Assembly: GCA_963922205.1 (NCBI GenBank)
Contig: CAWUHX010000305.1
Location: 1-64,000 of the forward strand
Length of the DNA stretch: 64,000 nucleotides
From: Romanomermis culicivorax
Lineage: Eukaryota > Nematoda > Enoplea > Mermithida > Mermithidae
Direction: 5' to 3'
Shown: piece after piece, positions 20,847 through 33,081 of the stretch
Position numbering within the stretch: the first letter of the stretch is position 1
Layout of the letters: each line of letters starts with the position of its first letter
Made by a program: the position numbers and the translations under genes
Notes under the pieces: generated by a model
Seen by the model: only the letters and a program-made list of their open reading frames with translations
What the model was told of the DNA's origin: nothing
Database searches by the model: none

Positions 20847-23800
20847 CTACGGCAGTTTATAATTACTAATTTTTGAATCTACAGTAAACTGCGTGTCCTT
20901 AGATGACACGTCGTTAGACTGCAGCCATCTGCCGGTCTCGTAGCGAAAGTGCTTTAACCTGCTCACGGATACCACCTGCTTTTTCAGCGGCTCTCTCCAG
21001 TGAGCGATTTCAAGCACATTCTCTGATAATCTCCTATTATCAGTAACAACATACGGTCCTTGCCACGGAAGACCCAGTTTTTTCTGTTTATCGACTTTCA
21101 GCAAAACCCAATCATTGACGGAATAATCATGAGCTTTTGCTTTACGGTCAAAAAACTTTTTACTGCTCTCCGCAGCCTTCCTGATATTCTCTGAAATGAC
21201 TTCATAAGTTTCTACTAAACTTTCGGTTAGTATATGCTTATAAGCCTCATAGTTCATCGGCAGAACTATGTTTCTAGCAACACCAATACTAATGCCAAAA
21301 TTTGCCTCATGACCTCTCAGTAAGGCAAATGGAGAACATTTTGTTGAGGTATGAGGTGTGGCATTATATGCAAAAATGACAGATTGCAAATATCTGTCCC
21401 ACTTATCTGAATCCTCTATAGCAACCTTTCGCAACTGCTTGATCAAGGTTTGGTTAAACCTTTCAACCATTCCATTTCCTTGTGGATGGTAGGCAGTTGT
21501 GAAAATCTTCTGACACTCCAATAATTTACAGACTGACATCATCAAATCAGCTGTAAAGCATGAACCGTTATCACTCAACAATTTCACCGGGGTTCCATGC
21601 CTGAACATAATATTTCGAAGAAAACTGTCCACAATGGTTACAGCAGATTGATCGGGGATCATTTCTGCTTCCACCCATTTTGTAAAGTAATCCTGAAATA
21701 CTATCACATACGGTCTTTTCTCGCTCATGGGAGATATTCCCACAATGTCTACAGAGACTATGTCAAATGGTCCTCTAGGAATAATAGGATTCAATGGCGG
21801 AATTGTAGCCTTTCCTGGAGTCGCAATTTGACATATCGGACAAAAGCTGATCCAGCTCCGAACATCCTTCTCGATGCTCGGCCACCAGAACCGCTTTTTA
21901 ATAATAGCAAGGGTTCTCTTAAACCCTTGATGCGTCATCATCACTGCTCCATGATACTGATGCAGGACAACTTTTTTGAGAACAGAGGGGACAACAACTT
22001 GATCCTCTGCCTCGCTAAAAGTCTCTCTATATAGTATCCCTTGATCGATATAAAAGCTACTTTGAGACTTGGTGCCACTATTAGCACCTAGTTTCTCGAA
22101 GATCACTTTTAGATCTTTATCCTTTCCTTGCAACTTTGACATCAAGGCGTTTGAGATAAGCCCTTTCGGTCTACCATCTTCAATCTCTGGGGCTTCTTCA
22201 AACTCCTTCTCCTTTGGTTCAAAAATTCTCTTCACCTCTTCTTTAGGTTTTGCTTGCCCAGGAGGATGTCCTTTTTCCTCCTGCTGCAAGTTTTCTGCCA
22301 TTTGTCTAGTGACTACCGCCTCAATTTCATATTTCTCAGGCGTTCGATAATTATCAAATTCTGGAGAAATATTAAGTTGAGTTTCATCACTAATACCATA
22401 CTTTGAAGCCACTGAAGCTGTGGCCATCTTCACCGGAGTGAAGACTCCTACAGCCTCATCCACTTCATCTCCTCTGAGTTCCCGAAGTTGTTTCACTAAA
22501 ACTTTGTGGTTTTGGTTAAGGACTTCGTCTTCAGTTAGAGATTTCACATCTTCTTTCTGAAAGATAAGCTCCCATTTTGGTGGCAACTTCTCTTTCTGCT
22601 CATCCGGTTCCTCCTTCCTTGAGAGGAAATCTGCCATGGCATTCTGTCTGCCAGGCACATACTCCAACTTGTGATTAAACTGGCAAATGAATGCGTACCA
22701 CCTCTTGAGTTTGTCATTAGTCTGTGTATTCACCCTCATTGATAATAATGGTTTGTGGTCAGTTTGAATCCTGACCTTTTGGCCCAAAAGATAATGTTTA
22801 TAAATTTTAAGGCCGTAAACCACAGCTAAGCATTCCCTTTCGGTGGCGCACCATTTCCTTTCTTCTGCCCGCAATATCCGACTATTGTAGGCAACTACCC
22901 AACGTTCCGAGTCAGTCTCTTGACATAACACTGCTCCCAATGCAATTCCACTGGCATCCGTTTGAAGAATGAATCGCGCAGATCCATCTAGAATTGGATG
23001 TCTTAAGAAAGGTACTGAGGTCAATGCTACTTTGAGCTTCTCAAAAGTTGTGTAATGCAACTCCGTTACATTCCATGTTCCCTTCTTGCCTGTTAATTTG
23101 TACAAGGGTTCAGCTAGTGCTGCTAGGTCTGGTATAAATTTCTTACACCATTGTAGCATACCTAGGAATCTTTGCATTTTCTTAACAGAATCCGGGAATG
23201 GAAATTCCGTTATCGCCTTGACCTTCTTAGGATCCGGAGAAATTCCGTTCGCGTCCAAGATGTGTCCTAAAAAGTGCACCTTCTCGGGAAGAAATTCACA
23301 TTTCTCCGGCTTAAGAGTCAACTTCGCCTTCCTCAACGCTTCTAGCACCATTTTCAAATTCTCTAAGTGTTCCTCGAACGTATTCGAGAAGATGATAATA
23401 TCATCTATATACACTAGGCAAATTTTCCATACCAAATCCCCAAGGATTCTCTCCATCATCCTTTGGAATTCAGCAGGTGCATTCTTCAACCCAAACGGCA
23501 TCACTTTAAACTGGAACAAGCCCTCTTGGCATATAAAAGCCGTTTTCTCCTTGCTCTCCTCCTCCATCGGGACCTGCCAATATCCCGAGTTCAAATCTAG
23601 AGTCGTATAAAACGTCGCTCTTCCAAGGCAATCTAAATAGTCATCCATTCTCGGGATGGGATATTTATCATCCTTGGTCACTTCGTTTATACCTCTAAAA
23701 TCCACTACGGGTCTCGTAGTTCCATCTTTCTTTCCAACCAGGAACAAGGGTGCAGCCCACGGTGACTTCGAGGGCTCGATCACTCCTTGATCCAACATCT

Positions 23801-26800
23801 CCTTTATATGTTGCCTTACTCCTGGCCGACTATTAATTGAAGCTCTGTAATATCGCTTTGCTACAGGTCTTGCATCTCCTGTATCTATCTTGCACGTCAG
23901 AGCTGGGGTTGTAGTAGCCGGATCACCAGGCAAGCTAAAGACATCTCTGTACTTCAACAAAGACTCTATAGCTTCCATTTTCTTCTCTTCCGAAATTTTT
24001 GCCTTTGATATCATCTTGCATAGTGAAGTATAGAACTCTACAGAATCAGCTTTTGATAATGCAGGCATTCCTTCCTTTACCATACAGGTTTGATATTCCT
24101 TTTCCTCCTTTATCTTTTTCATTTCCTTCACCTTTTTGTACGTATCATCATCTTCAATAAGCATAGATTCTGTATAGCCAATGATTTGATCTCTCTCAAA
24201 CCGACATCCAGAACCTGTGGTATTGGAGATTAGTACTACAAACTCCTCTTGTGATCCATCTACAACCGCTTTCTCCATTCTGAACTTCCTTTCAGAATCC
24301 TTTGATTCGACGATAATTCCGTTCAACGTGGCATCTCCATGTTGATCCCAAAGTTTTGCCTTCATCAAAACATCTGTTCCATATGGAATGTAGGTTTTAC
24401 TACATGCAACAATTGCAACAGTTGTCTTTAGCAGACAAACTTTTGGATAAACAATTTGATTTATGCAATCAGTCGACGCCACACTGACTTTAGTCACTTC
24501 TTCCATTACCGTTTGCACAGTAGTTACAGAAGGAACTTGAACTACGTCAATCTTTCTCTCAATGCCCTGTATTGTCATGGCATTTCTTTTAAAATCAATC
24601 ACCACACCTAAATCTGGGTGTGCTAAAAAATCTGTGCCTAAGATCAGGTCCTCACCTGCGTCTGGCAACACTATAGCATTGACTGGAAAACTTCCGAATT
24701 CAGTCTTCATACAAACTGGTACATACCCATAGGCATGCACAACTTTTCCATCAGCTACAGTCACTTTAAGGATACGAGGGTACACTGTATAATCAACGTC
24801 TAATGCCCTTTTCAGGAGCTTAGAAGACATGACCGTACACTGAGCTCCTGTATCGATTAAAGCTCTGGTAGCCGTTTCTTTAATAACCACATTTATATAG
24901 AACGGAACCGTTTTCGGATAATTTTCCAACAACCTTCTCTCTACGTCCGTTGCTTTCCTTCCATATTTCACATGAGCCAAATCTCTTTCTTTCACTTTCT
25001 CTAGAGGTGTCACCTTATCCAGGTGAATAATACTTCCGAGAACCAAACTAGAAGATTTGTTTCTACTCTTTTCGCTTTCATCATCCACATCCGTACGGCT
25101 TGTCACCATTACGTTATGCGAACTAGGTTGCGACTGGTTCGAAACAAATGATCCAGACTGATCCTGGACGGTACTACCCTGAATAGCAGGTTGACTAGTT
25201 GGTGCAGGTAACATCAACTGAGGCTGCCTCTGCAACTGGATGCCTTGTTCCCTAAGTCTGCAGAATTCCCTGTATCTCTCAAACTCTGGGTCATACCCGT
25301 ACATTTGATCTTCTTCGGGGAATCCTACATAATAGGCACCTCTTCCTCTTCCTCTAAATCCAAATTGAGGTCCACCTCTACCTCTAAAACTTCCTCTATA
25401 TGAAGCGTTTCTATCACCACCATAATACTGATTAGACATGCCACGGTTAAATCCACCGCGTTGCTGTTGCTGACGCCGGTATGCTAATGTCTTACACTCC
25501 TCCGTAGCATGCGTATTATTCTTATGATAAATGCAATAGGGTCTCTGCTGCTTCAACTGCTTCTGCTTTTCAGCAGACGCAGCCTTCACAGTAGTCAACT
25601 CTTTTAAAGCTTCACTCTGAGTAACTTGTAATTTATCTACTTTCTGAACCAATTGTAGCCACTCCTTTGAGAGAATAGCTAGAAAAGACTCCTTGGCCTG
25701 CTCCTCGTTAGACTTTTTGACATCACGATGCGACGGACCAGGTAGCATCTCTTCCACATTCTCCTCACTTCTCTCCTCTTCCACTGCCTTTTGCAACTGA
25801 TTTTGTGGTCTTGACTTCGTTTGGTTATACTTTTTAGTACTTCCATACAGAGCATTCCCGACAAAAGCAATTTCCGGGCACATCTCCTCCGCTACAACTT
25901 GATTCACTACAATCGGTTTATCTTTGGCTCCAAAAGTAGTAAACACATTCTTGTACTTTTTATCAATCTGAGTTACGGCGTATGCAAGGTCTTGCCATGT
26001 TTTCATCGATGGCAATACATCCTGCAACTCCGTCTGATACAACGGACTACTCTTATAAATGAAGGCATTAATAATATTCTCTTGCCTTACTTGATCACTC
26101 TGATCTGCATAGACCAGATCCACATGATTACTCAACCTTTTTAAAAACTCTAAGGCTGACTCGCCTTCTTCCTGTTTCATATTAAATAACTCTCTTTTGA
26201 GCATCGTCAAATCATAAGTCGGCGCGAGATATTTTAAAATATTCCTCCGGGCTTCTGTATAACTTGAGGATGTTCTCGCTATCCTCCTCGCTGTGTTCTG
26301 AGACAACCTTCTCAAACACTCCTTTTTCACTTTATCAGCCGTATTCTCCAGAAATTCACTTTCCAGATCAGTAAAAAACTTCAAAGCCTCCGTCGGCTTT
26401 ATACTGTCATGTAAAGGTCTATGTTTCAAGGCCTTTACCACATCTCTCACATCAACTTCAACACTTGAGCTAGAGTTCGAAGTAGATGAACTGCTATTAT
26501 CACTGTCTGAGTAATGTCTAGTCCTAGCCCTTGATCTGTGAGACCTCTTTCGACTCTTCAACTTTCTCTTTCTTCTCCTCTCAGGGCTAAAGTCAGCTCT
26601 ATTTGCGGTATCTCTCCAAGGAGTAGGACGAGAAAACCTATCCTCTCCCTGGGACGATTCGTCGCAAATAGTCACCTTCCTTTCCCTAGACCTCCTATTC
26701 TCTGAATAACCGTAGGCATTCGATTGTGCTTGTTCAGCATTCCTCGAACTCTGCGGCTCCTCAGTCCAACCTCTATCTCTAGCCGAATATTTGTCTCTGT

Positions 26801-27497
26801 CCTCTTGAGACCTGACATAAACTTCTGAATGAACCTCTCTCTTAGGTTCAGTTACTCTCTCAACTCTATTCTCAAGGTAAGAAGACTCACCTATCTTCCT
26901 CCGTTGATCATCTTCCATTTCCTTTTCCTTAATTTGCGCGCTTTCGATTACTTTGATCAATAACTCGACCTTCTTCTCCAGCGCGTTAATTCGTACGTCC
27001 TTGGGATCGACTCGATCCCTCTGCTCCTCTCGCCGAATAAAATTCGCCATTTCGGGGTCGTATCGCCTCGAATATTTGTCGTCGTATAAATCGGCCGGCG
27101 CGTCCTCGTAATACTCGTCGTAATTCATGTCCATCATGTTTGACCTCCATGCCGGTTTCGATTTCCGTCTAATCTCCTCCAGCGTCTCGGCCATCGGATG
27201 GACCAACTTCGGGGGCGACGTCGGTCTCTCCTTCTCAAAGGTCTGCTGACCTCTGACACTACCACTTACAGTAGTTTCAATCTCGGCTCTCCTAGCCATC
27301 TCAAAACCACTTCTCCTCAAATCTTCTTCAACTCTTGCCATTTCGGCAATTCCACTCTCTCTCCTTCCTTCAGTCTCAGGCGCCTGTGCTAGAACCTTTT
27401 CTACCGCTGTGTGTTCTTCAGCAGAGTCCAGATTCGAAACACTAGGTTCGTGTGACCTAGGAGGAGTCCTCAACATTTTTCCTACCGGAATACTCAT
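20847..27497 (-). CDS. gag-pol: Gag-Pol polyprotein of Ty3/gypsy LTR element 1
   Basis: One continuous frame of 2216 codons from ATG 27497 to TAG 20847; the frame is open ten codons further upstream but without ATG. Gag part: Arg/Ser-rich and coiled-coil-prone N-terminus (about residues 170-200), a capsid-like alpha-helical region (roughly 380-530), then a Cys/His motif ([15 protein letters not shown], about 650) and an RGG-rich stretch. Pol part in order: protease with ALIDTGA (882), reverse transcriptase with VYIDDII (1363), RNase H with QTDAS (1514), integrase with an HHCC finger (about 1840-1885) and D1917, D1976, E2012 (D-58-D-35-E), and a C-terminal GPY/F module (WQGPYVV). PR-RT-RH-IN order defines Metaviridae. 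No dUTPase is visible. Gag and Pol share one frame, so no frameshift is needed. The frame is undamaged and likely active recently. Confidence 0.95.
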   Translation of the reverse strand: MSIPVGKMLRTPPRSHEPSVSNLDSAEEHTAVEKVLAQAPETEGRRESGIAEMARVEEDLRRSGFEMARRAEIETTVSGSVRGQQTFEKERPTSPPKLVHPMAETLEEIRRKSKPAWRSNMMDMNYDEYYEDAPADLYDDKYSRRYDPEMANFIRREEQRDRVDPKDVRINALEKKVELLIKVIESAQIKEKEMEDDQRRKIGESSYLENRVERVTEPKREVHSEVYVRSQEDRDKYSARDRGWTEEPQSSRNAEQAQSNAYGYSENRRSRERKVTICDESSQGEDRFSRPTPWRDTANRADFSPERRRKRKLKSRKRSHRSRARTRHYSDSDNSSSSTSNSSSSVEVDVRDVVKALKHRPLHDSIKPTEALKFFTDLESEFLENTADKVKKECLRRLSQNTARRIARTSSSYTEARRNILKYLAPTYDLTMLKRELFNMKQEEGESALEFLKRLSNHVDLVYADQSDQVRQENIINAFIYKSSPLYQTELQDVLPSMKTWQDLAYAVTQIDKKYKNVFTTFGAKDKPIVVNQVVAEEMCPEIAFVGNALYGSTKKYNQTKSRPQNQLQKAVEEERSEENVEEMLPGPSHRDVKKSNEEQAKESFLAILSKEWLQLVQKVDKLQVTQSEALKELTTVKAASAEKQKQLKQQRPYCIYHKNNTHATEECKTLAYRRQQQQRGGFNRGMSNQYYGGDRNASYRGSFRGRGGPQFGFRGRGRGAYYVGFPEEDQMYGYDPEFERYREFCRLREQGIQLQRQPQLMLPAPTSQPAIQGSTVQDQSGSFVSNQSQPSSHNVMVTSRTDVDDESEKSRNKSSSLVLGSIIHLDKVTPLEKVKERDLAHVKYGRKATDVERRLLENYPKTVPFYINVVIKETATRALIDTGAQCTVMSSKLLKRALDVDYTVYPRILKVTVADGKVVHAYGYVPVCMKTEFGSFPVNAIVLPDAGEDLILGTDFLAHPDLGVVIDFKRNAMTIQGIERKIDVVQVPSVTTVQTVMEEVTKVSVASTDCINQIVYPKVCLLKTTVAIVACSKTYIPYGTDVLMKAKLWDQHGDATLNGIIVESKDSERKFRMEKAVVDGSQEEFVVLISNTTGSGCRFERDQIIGYTESMLIEDDDTYKKVKEMKKIKEEKEYQTCMVKEGMPALSKADSVEFYTSLCKMISKAKISEEKKMEAIESLLKYRDVFSLPGDPATTTPALTCKIDTGDARPVAKRYYRASINSRPGVRQHIKEMLDQGVIEPSKSPWAAPLFLVGKKDGTTRPVVDFRGINEVTKDDKYPIPRMDDYLDCLGRATFYTTLDLNSGYWQVPMEEESKEKTAFICQEGLFQFKVMPFGLKNAPAEFQRMMERILGDLVWKICLVYIDDIIIFSNTFEEHLENLKMVLEALRKAKLTLKPEKCEFLPEKVHFLGHILDANGISPDPKKVKAITEFPFPDSVKKMQRFLGMLQWCKKFIPDLAALAEPLYKLTGKKGTWNVTELHYTTFEKLKVALTSVPFLRHPILDGSARFILQTDASGIALGAVLCQETDSERWVVAYNSRILRAEERKWCATERECLAVVYGLKIYKHYLLGQKVRIQTDHKPLLSMRVNTQTNDKLKRWYAFICQFNHKLEYVPGRQNAMADFLSRKEEPDEQKEKLPPKWELIFQKEDVKSLTEDEVLNQNHKVLVKQLRELRGDEVDEAVGVFTPVKMATASVASKYGISDETQLNISPEFDNYRTPEKYEIEAVVTRQMAENLQQEEKGHPPGQAKPKEEVKRIFEPKEKEFEEAPEIEDGRPKGLISNALMSKLQGKDKDLKVIFEKLGANSGTKSQSSFYIDQGILYRETFSEAEDQVVVPSVLKKVVLHQYHGAVMMTHQGFKRTLAIIKKRFWWPSIEKDVRSWISFCPICQIATPGKATIPPLNPIIPRGPFDIVSVDIVGISPMSEKRPYVIVFQDYFTKWVEAEMIPDQSAVTIVDSFLRNIMFRHGTPVKLLSDNGSCFTADLMMSVCKLLECQKIFTTAYHPQGNGMVERFNQTLIKQLRKVAIEDSDKWDRYLQSVIFAYNATPHTSTKCSPFALLRGHEANFGISIGVARNIVLPMNYEAYKHILTESLVETYEVISENIRKAAESSKKFFDRKAKAHDYSVNDWVLLKVDKQKKLGLPWQGPYVVTDNRRLSENVLEIAHWREPLKKQVVSVSRLKHFRYETGRWLQSNDVSSKDTQFTVDSKISNYKLP

Positions 27498-27605
27498 CTT
27501 CTTCACTTTTCCGGTATGTGACTGCAAGTAAAACCCAGGAGGTTTAGTTATTTTTCTGGTGGTTCTCCGGTTATCCGTCGTGAGAGGCGTTAAGAGTCCA
27601 CCACT
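27498..27605 (-). other. 5' leader and primer-binding site of LTR element 1
   Basis: Two bases after the 5' LTR, the minus strand reads TGGTGGACTCTTAACGCC. The TGG start matches a tRNA 3'-CCA complement, making it the candidate primer-binding site; I cannot name the tRNA. The leader ends TTTTACTTGCAG just before the coding frame, which looks like a splice acceptor and could serve a spliced message. Confidence 0.6.
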
Positions 27606-28085
27606 TGTTAGGCTGCTGTGGGGTCACAATTAAGCAACAGTTCTAACCACAGGCTAACAACAACAACAAACACCAAACTCTCCCAGACGTTTCACCAGAT
27701 ATACACCAGAACTTTCACTAAACCTCAGGCAGGACACCTTGGCACGTACCTCAGGAGCTCCTACCCAAGTCTCCACTCCTATTCTTAAAGACTCCCTCCA
27801 CTACGCTCACAAAACAAAACAACTTACAGGTCCAAGTTGTATTGGGTGACGAAGGGCGACGCCAATAATAAATAATATACAAAAATATTATAAATAAGAC
27901 GATGGGGGCGACGCTCCATAAAATAAGTCTTTTTCAATAATAATAAAAAGACAGCAAAAACGCGAAACAGTGGCAGAAATAACCTATGCAAATTTATCAT
28001 TCTTTTCTGGCCACTTTTCGCCGCGTCCAACCGCCTGCGCACCGACGCCGGAAGCTGAACACGTGCACCTGAGCCCACCTCAACA
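27606..28085 (-). repeat. 5' LTR of Ty3/gypsy element 1
   Basis: 480 bp, five substitutions from the copy at 17728-18207, followed by the right target duplication CTAT (28086-28089). It should contain promoter and polyadenylation signals on the minus strand. An A/T-rich TTTATAATATTTTT (about 27877-27893) is the only TATA-like sequence that I noticed. Confidence 0.95.
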
Positions 28086-28194
28086 CTATGTTATAGCCCG
28101 CATCGAGTGCTTGCGGATTTTCATGTCCGTCGGGTGAATAGTCTTTTCACAATCCTGTCCCGAGTGCGATTTCTGCTGTGCCCAAAGTTAAAAA
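28086..28194. repeat. Repeat R, copy 1 (right part)
   Basis: Resumes the repeat interrupted at 17727 (GTTATAGCCCGCATCGAG, TTTTCATGTCCGTC-GGTGAATAGTCTTTTCACAAT) and matches 31936-32045. It is then cut by a MITE. Confidence 0.8.
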
Positions 28195-28440
28195 TATTGT
28201 TTTTTATAAAAGGCTTCCAAATAGAAAAGTGACACAAATCAGTACTGCCATCATAAATCATTTACATAGAGCTCGTACTGCAAAATTTTTCAGTCGAAAA
28301 GTTATTAAGGGTTAGGTCATTATGCTCACAAATTTTCAGCCCTATATGATACATTGTTTATTAGCAAATCGTGAAAATCTGAAATACTACTTGCTTTCCT
28401 CTTTCATAATTTAGAAGCATTTCGAGAAAAACAGACTATA
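28195..28440. mobile_element. TAGTCTG-family MITE, copy 5
   Basis: The left end is worn (TATTGTTTTTTATAAA) and the right end intact (AAAAACAGACTATA). It is inserted in repeat R; the unoccupied copy 2 continues differently at 32050. Confidence 0.75.
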
Positions 28441-28516
28441 GGCACCTCATTTCCGATTTTCAAATCTGGTTTCTCCAACGTCGTAACTCGAAAAAAACCA
28501 ATCATGTATATTTTAC

Positions 28517-29680
28517 ACTAGTTTATTAGAAAATGCCCCGATGGGGCAGAAAAAAGGAGAATATACTTGCTTCGACAGTTGCCATGGTAGAAAAAGAAGT
28601 GGACTAGATTTTTGAGAACTTGGGTCAAAGTTGGAAAAAATTCACTTTCTTTATATTGGATTTTCATTCTTTCTCAAAAAAATTTTCCATGTCTGTGAAA
28701 AAGTATATTCTGCAGCATCGTGCATTTTCTCCTTCCCCTGGCATAAACTACAGCAAAATTTTTCTATATGAAAACTATAAGCACATGATTTCAAATGTAA
28801 ATAAATGGAAAACCAATAGCTTTCTAACTCCCGACCAATTCAAAATTCCTGCCTCTCACACTAGCTGAAAAATAGTGAGGCAGGCATATTATAGTCATTT
28901 TCAGAACTACAAAGGAACCTGAGGTTCGTTGCACTAACCCAACATGAGGATAATCTCAACATCGGGATTAAATTGCTGATCCAGAGTTTGAGCTAAAATT
29001 ATTGTCTTCCAGTGCACAAACAATACTCACTTCAGGATTAACTAATACTGAGATTTGATTTCGCGTTTGGGAATTGCAGACATTTTAATATTTATTTGCT
29101 TTAGAGATGAGAAAATTATTCGAAAATGTTAGTGCAACCCAGGGTTTTTTTTGCCGGAGGCAAATGAAAATTTTTTCGGGCAAATGAAATTTGAGTAGTC
29201 ATTTGTACATGTACAAACGGTTCTTTCCCATTTAGGGAGGAGATAAGGTAGAGAAAATATGCATTTTGGTGCATTTTAGAAGTTCATAACCTCAAAATTT
29301 TCCGGCGCTTTGCGCCGGTTATAATTTTAATAATCATCATTAGGCAGGAGTTTTGAATTGGTAGGGAGTTAGAAAGCTATTGGTTTACCATTTCTTTACA
29401 TTTGAAATCATGTGCATATAATTTTCATATAGAAAAATTTTGCTCTAGTTAATGCCAGTGGAAGGACAAAATGCACGATACTGCAGAATATACTTCTTCA
29501 CAGACATAAAAAATTTTTTTGAGACAGAATGAAAATCCAATATAAAGAAATTGAATTTTTTCCAACTTTGACCCAAGTTCTCAAAAATCTAGTCCACTTC
29601 TTTTTCTACCATGGCAACTGTCGAAGCAAGTATATTCTCCTTTTTTCTGCCCCATCGGGGCATTTTCTAATAAACTAGTT
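28517..29680. mobile_element. ACTAGTTTATT-type TIR element, short copy
   Basis: Ends ACTAGTTTATTAGAAAATG / CATTTTCTAATAAACTAGT, with the TGCCCCGATGGGGCA palindrome at both ends. The core is largely the reverse complement of 12.1-12.3 kb (CCTCATGTTGGGTTAGTGC), with an extra segment at 29140-29340 that ends TTTGCGCCGGTTATAA, shared with 8640-8690. Forms the inner part of the right arm of the large inverted repeat. Confidence 0.75.
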
Positions 29681-29867
29681 CACCTCTTTTTAGTGGGCCT
29701 CAACCATGCATGGAAACTTTCGTAGAAGCACATTGAAGTCTTAAATTTGGTCATCTGCACTTCAAAAAAACAATAAAAAAAACTTCAAGCAACGAATTCT
29801 CACTTCCAGCAAAAGTAAAGGATGTGTAAACCGCATAGTACTTAAAAAACGGTGTAAAGATACTGAA

Positions 29868-30670
29868 AGGTGACCATATCTATTGAATTCCTCATGGTTT
29901 AGAATCCTTCAACCCAAAAAATCGCAGAAATACCTTTGTTTACACAAATGACTTTTTTCGTGTAAACTGACTCCGTCCATTGAATTCTCCATGGTCAGAA
30001 ACATCTTCCCTCGAAAATCGCAGAAATACATTTGTTTACATTCAATATGAATTAGTGTGTAAAGTGATCACTCCTTAAATTCCCAGTGGTCGAAAACCCG
30101 TCCCACAAAAAACTCACGAGAACAGGCTTGGTTAAAGCCGGAATAATTTTTTTGTGTAAAGTGACACATCCATTGAATTCCCCGCAGTCGAAAGCCCCTT
30201 CCATAAAAAATCACGAAAATACCTTGTTAACACCCGCGATAGTTTTTTTTGTTAGATGATCGCATTCATCAAATTCTCCGTGATCGAAAACCCCGTTCAC
30301 CGGAAAATCTTGAAAATACATTTGTTTACAACTGGGATAAGTTTTTGTGTAAAGTGATCGCATTCATCTAATTCCCCGTGGTCGAAAACCTTTTCCAGCA
30401 AAAAATAACGAAAATACGTTTGTTTACACACGGGATATTTTTTGGTGTAAAGTGATCACATTCATTGATTTCTTCGTGGTCGAAAATCCCCTCCACAAGA
30501 AAATTACGGCAGTACGCTTGTTTACACCGCGGATAATTTTTTTCGTCTATTGAATTCCCCGCGGTCGAAAACTTCCTCCACTGAAAAATCGCGGAAATAC
30601 GCTTGTTTACATCCGGGATAATTTTTCGTGTAAAGTGACCGTGTCCATCAAATTCGCAATGGTCGAAAAC
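29868..30670. repeat. Tandem array, ~97-bp unit, inverted relative to 9230-10610
   Basis: About eight units containing GTCGAAAACC, GAAAATACGTTTGTTTACA and TTTTTGTGTAAAGTGA, the reverse complement of the left array's unit. One unit near 30538-30546 has lost part of its sequence. Confidence 0.8.
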
Positions 30671-31140
30671 CCTTGCAGCCCAAAAATCCCAATAAGGCTA
30701 CAGGTTTATTTGAAACTACAAATTTTTTTGAACCCATAAGTATTATATAACAAAATTGGGGAATTTGGCGTTTTCCGGGACTTTGGACAGCCATATAATT
30801 GAATTGAGGCCAGATTTCAAAAAAGAAAAAATTCGCATTTGAGATTACACCCCCAAGATGCTTAGGCCGAAGTATGGAGGTTGGATATGTCACACCGATT
30901 GCTGGGCATGGTGGAACTGGGGGGGCCTTAAAAAGTGCGTTTTTTACCTGTTTTTGGGGCCCCACCGAGCACCACTTGCAGATAGAGGCGAAATGACGAA
31001 AGGCACCCCATAGTTTGCCCCTATGCCCGATATTATGCAAAAAACCCGGAGGTTCTAGCTCTTACCGTTTTGGCTCTAGGGGGGGGACATGAAATTTGGG
31101 GGCCAAGTATATTATAGGTTGACGCTGTCGCGCCACCTAT

Positions 31141-31664
31141 GATTTCGCTGCCATATTGGCATTTTCAAATTTTGATGTAAAGCATCTAATAATGTCAAAA
31201 CATGAATTATGTATAATTCAGACCCGCTGAGTTCAAAAATCGCAAAATCGAAGCTCTACCTCGCACAGAACACTAATTATGGCTATATATTTCTTTGTGT
31301 AGATGACATTTATGCACATTTTTAGCTACTTGTAAAATATTTTTAAAAGTAAAACTTGGTGTCATAAATTTTAAAATGTGCTCTTTATAACCGTGCAAGT
31401 TGACTTGTGACGCTTAAAGAAAAAATTTGTTTTATTATATTTTAGCTTGGTGTAAAGTCAATGAACAGCATATGCAAAGTTTTCTTGTAATTTAGTTGTC
31501 TATTAAACAGAAAAAGAATGATCTTTCTACGACTTATACAACTCGAGATATTTTTTGTCTACGGTATCCCAAGTCTTCAAAATTTGCATATTTTCCATGA
31601 TAATTAAGTTTACGTTGCATATTTTCAAATCTTCAATCAGCATCTTGTACAACTCGACAAGCTG
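31141..31664. other. AT-rich intergenic stretch
   Basis: Flank just outside the right arm of the inverted repeat; no gene is supported. Confidence 0.4.
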
Positions 31665-32050
31665 CATCCAACGGAACAACAATCGTCGAGAAACACCAAA
31701 TATTCGCGAAGTTATCACTGGTCGGAAGCTGAAATTTTTCTTTTCAATGGATTGAGGCCGCATTTGCATATTTTGAAAAAATTCGGAGTAGATCCCGAGA
31801 TATGACCCTGGCGAAGATATTAATGCCACATTTGAGCTAATCGGTTAGAAAACGCACTATTTATGGGGTGGCAATCTCGAACAAACCGTAATAACTTTTA
31901 TTACAGTACACCTACAGTATGCTAAACGGTACTGCGTTATAGCCAGCGTCGAGTTCTATATGGTTGCAAATTTTCATGTCCGTCCGGTGAATAGTCTTTT
32001 CACAATATCCCGCCCTGAGATCTTTGCTGCGCTCAATGTTAAACATATCA
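31665..32050. repeat. Repeat R, copy 2 (uninterrupted, empty-site relative)
   Basis: Diverged full-length relative of the repeat hit by LTR element 1 and MITE copy 5. It reads GGTACTGCGTTATAGCC where copy 1 carries the 10.4-kb insertion. A 101-codon frame on the minus strand in it has no recognisable motif. Confidence 0.75.
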
Positions 32051-32076
32051 AGGTAGGCAAGTGTCTACCTTGATAA
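32047..32076. other. Short perfect hairpin
   Basis: TATCAAGGTAG and CTACCTTGATA, 11-bp arms around an 8-base loop, at the junction of repeat R copy 2 and duplicated block 1. Confidence 0.6.
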
Positions 32077-32700
32077 CATGTCTAATTATATGCAAAAATT
32101 TAGAGCCACACCATAAAAACTCCTTTGACCAATTCTGGAATAAATAAATTAAAACTCACCTTTACATGTCTGTTTTTGCTTCAAATTATCATTTATGTCT
32201 CTGTCAATTTTGGGTTAACGTTTCGTGAAATTTTTTAAACGATAGTATTTTGATAATAGGGCTTTTAGGTGGTTGTTTCAGTGGTTCTCTGGAGTTTTAG
32301 TTCCACCACATCATATGCTGTTATTTAAAGTTGAAAAATTTTCCATTTAAATATTACAACCGCGATTAGTAGTATGAAATCAAATCCTATTTGACCGCAA
32401 AAAGTGTACCACACGTTTGCCTAACTGCATGCAAAAATTCATAACTACAGGATGAAAAACCTTTCGACCAACTTTAGGGGAGCCTTCAGGAACCGTTTTA
32501 TTTGCATAGAATATCGCTCGCCATTTTAGCAAATGATTTCTTCTAGTATCGTCCTTCCAAGGGAATGATTTTAAATCTATTCTGAATATCAATAAAAACT
32601 TAATGCTAGTTTCATTTTTTTTTTTGAAATCGCCTATTAGATGAACCATGTTCTCATGAATTTTTATTGTGGCTATTCATTTAAGCCATTAAAACATATT

Positions 32701-33081
32701 TCATCCCTTGGCACGACTGACAACTATACCACAAAGACAGTTAGGTTTTGGTGCAGCAGTATAGCCGATCTTCCACCAGGTTGAACGCTTCAAGTAACAA
32801 ACGCCATTGAACCAAGCGAAATGTGTGCAGCTAAAAGCAAAAACAAGGTCTATCAAATACTTGTAGGAAAATTACTTTTGTGCATACTTCGAGTTCTCTG
32901 TGCATCTTGATCCACATTGCTCTGGTAAAGAACGCAAATTAGTAAAATCGTTTCCTGCAAAATCGCAATCTTGACGCCACAGTATCTCATACCCATTGTT
33001 GTAGCTCTTTTGATAGTTCGGTTCGACGTTATGCATCATTATCAGGCATATCAACAAACTCAATGCAGAGAAAGTCGACAT
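32701..33081 (-). CDS. Secreted PAN/Apple-domain protein, copy 1 (107 aa, two exons)
   Basis: Exon 1 is 33081-32888 and exon 2 is 32830-32701; the 57-bp intron runs from GTATGC to TTTTAG. The start MSTFSALSLL heads a hydrophobic segment (ICLIMM) that looks like a signal peptide. The mature part has the cysteine layout and core of PAN/Apple domains: CDFAGNDFTN, then CGSRC, and in exon 2 CTHFAWFNGVCYLK and NCLCG. PAN domains bind proteins or carbohydrates outside the cell. The splice joins Asn-Ser-Asn-Cys across a phase-2 intron; the stop is TGA. Length suits a single-domain protein. Two intact paralogs lie at 50389-50768 and 57181-57560. Role unknown; a secreted interaction protein is the safest statement. 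Confidence 0.75.

Larger units (their letters stand above)
17728..28085 (-). mobile_element. Complete Ty3/gypsy-type LTR retrotransposon 1 (10.36 kb)
   Basis: Two 480-bp LTRs bound one gag-pol ORF and a third, spliced ORF. The 4-bp target duplication CTAT stands at 17724-17727 and 28086-28089. Removing the element rejoins repeat R (GGTACTAT|GTTATAGCC), as seen in the unoccupied related copy near 31930-31945. The element is nearly intact: no frameshift or stop in 2.2 kilocodons of gag-pol and about 1% LTR divergence. It sits in the spacer of the large inverted repeat. Confidence 0.95.
28517..31140. repeat. Right arm of the 22-kb inverted repeat
   Basis: Mirror image of 8707-12582 with a shorter array: inner TIR element, linker with GAACTAGTT...TTTTTAGTGGGCCTC, tandem array (29868-30670), then the unique outer part ending CGCCACCTAT at 31140. 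Arms differ by many point changes and in array length. No clear target duplication is visible at the outer ends. Confidence 0.65.

Noticed and set aside
17728-28085. Classifying element 1 as a retrovirus with an envelope
   Set aside because: The third ORF has exonuclease motifs and neither a signal peptide nor a fusion or transmembrane segment.
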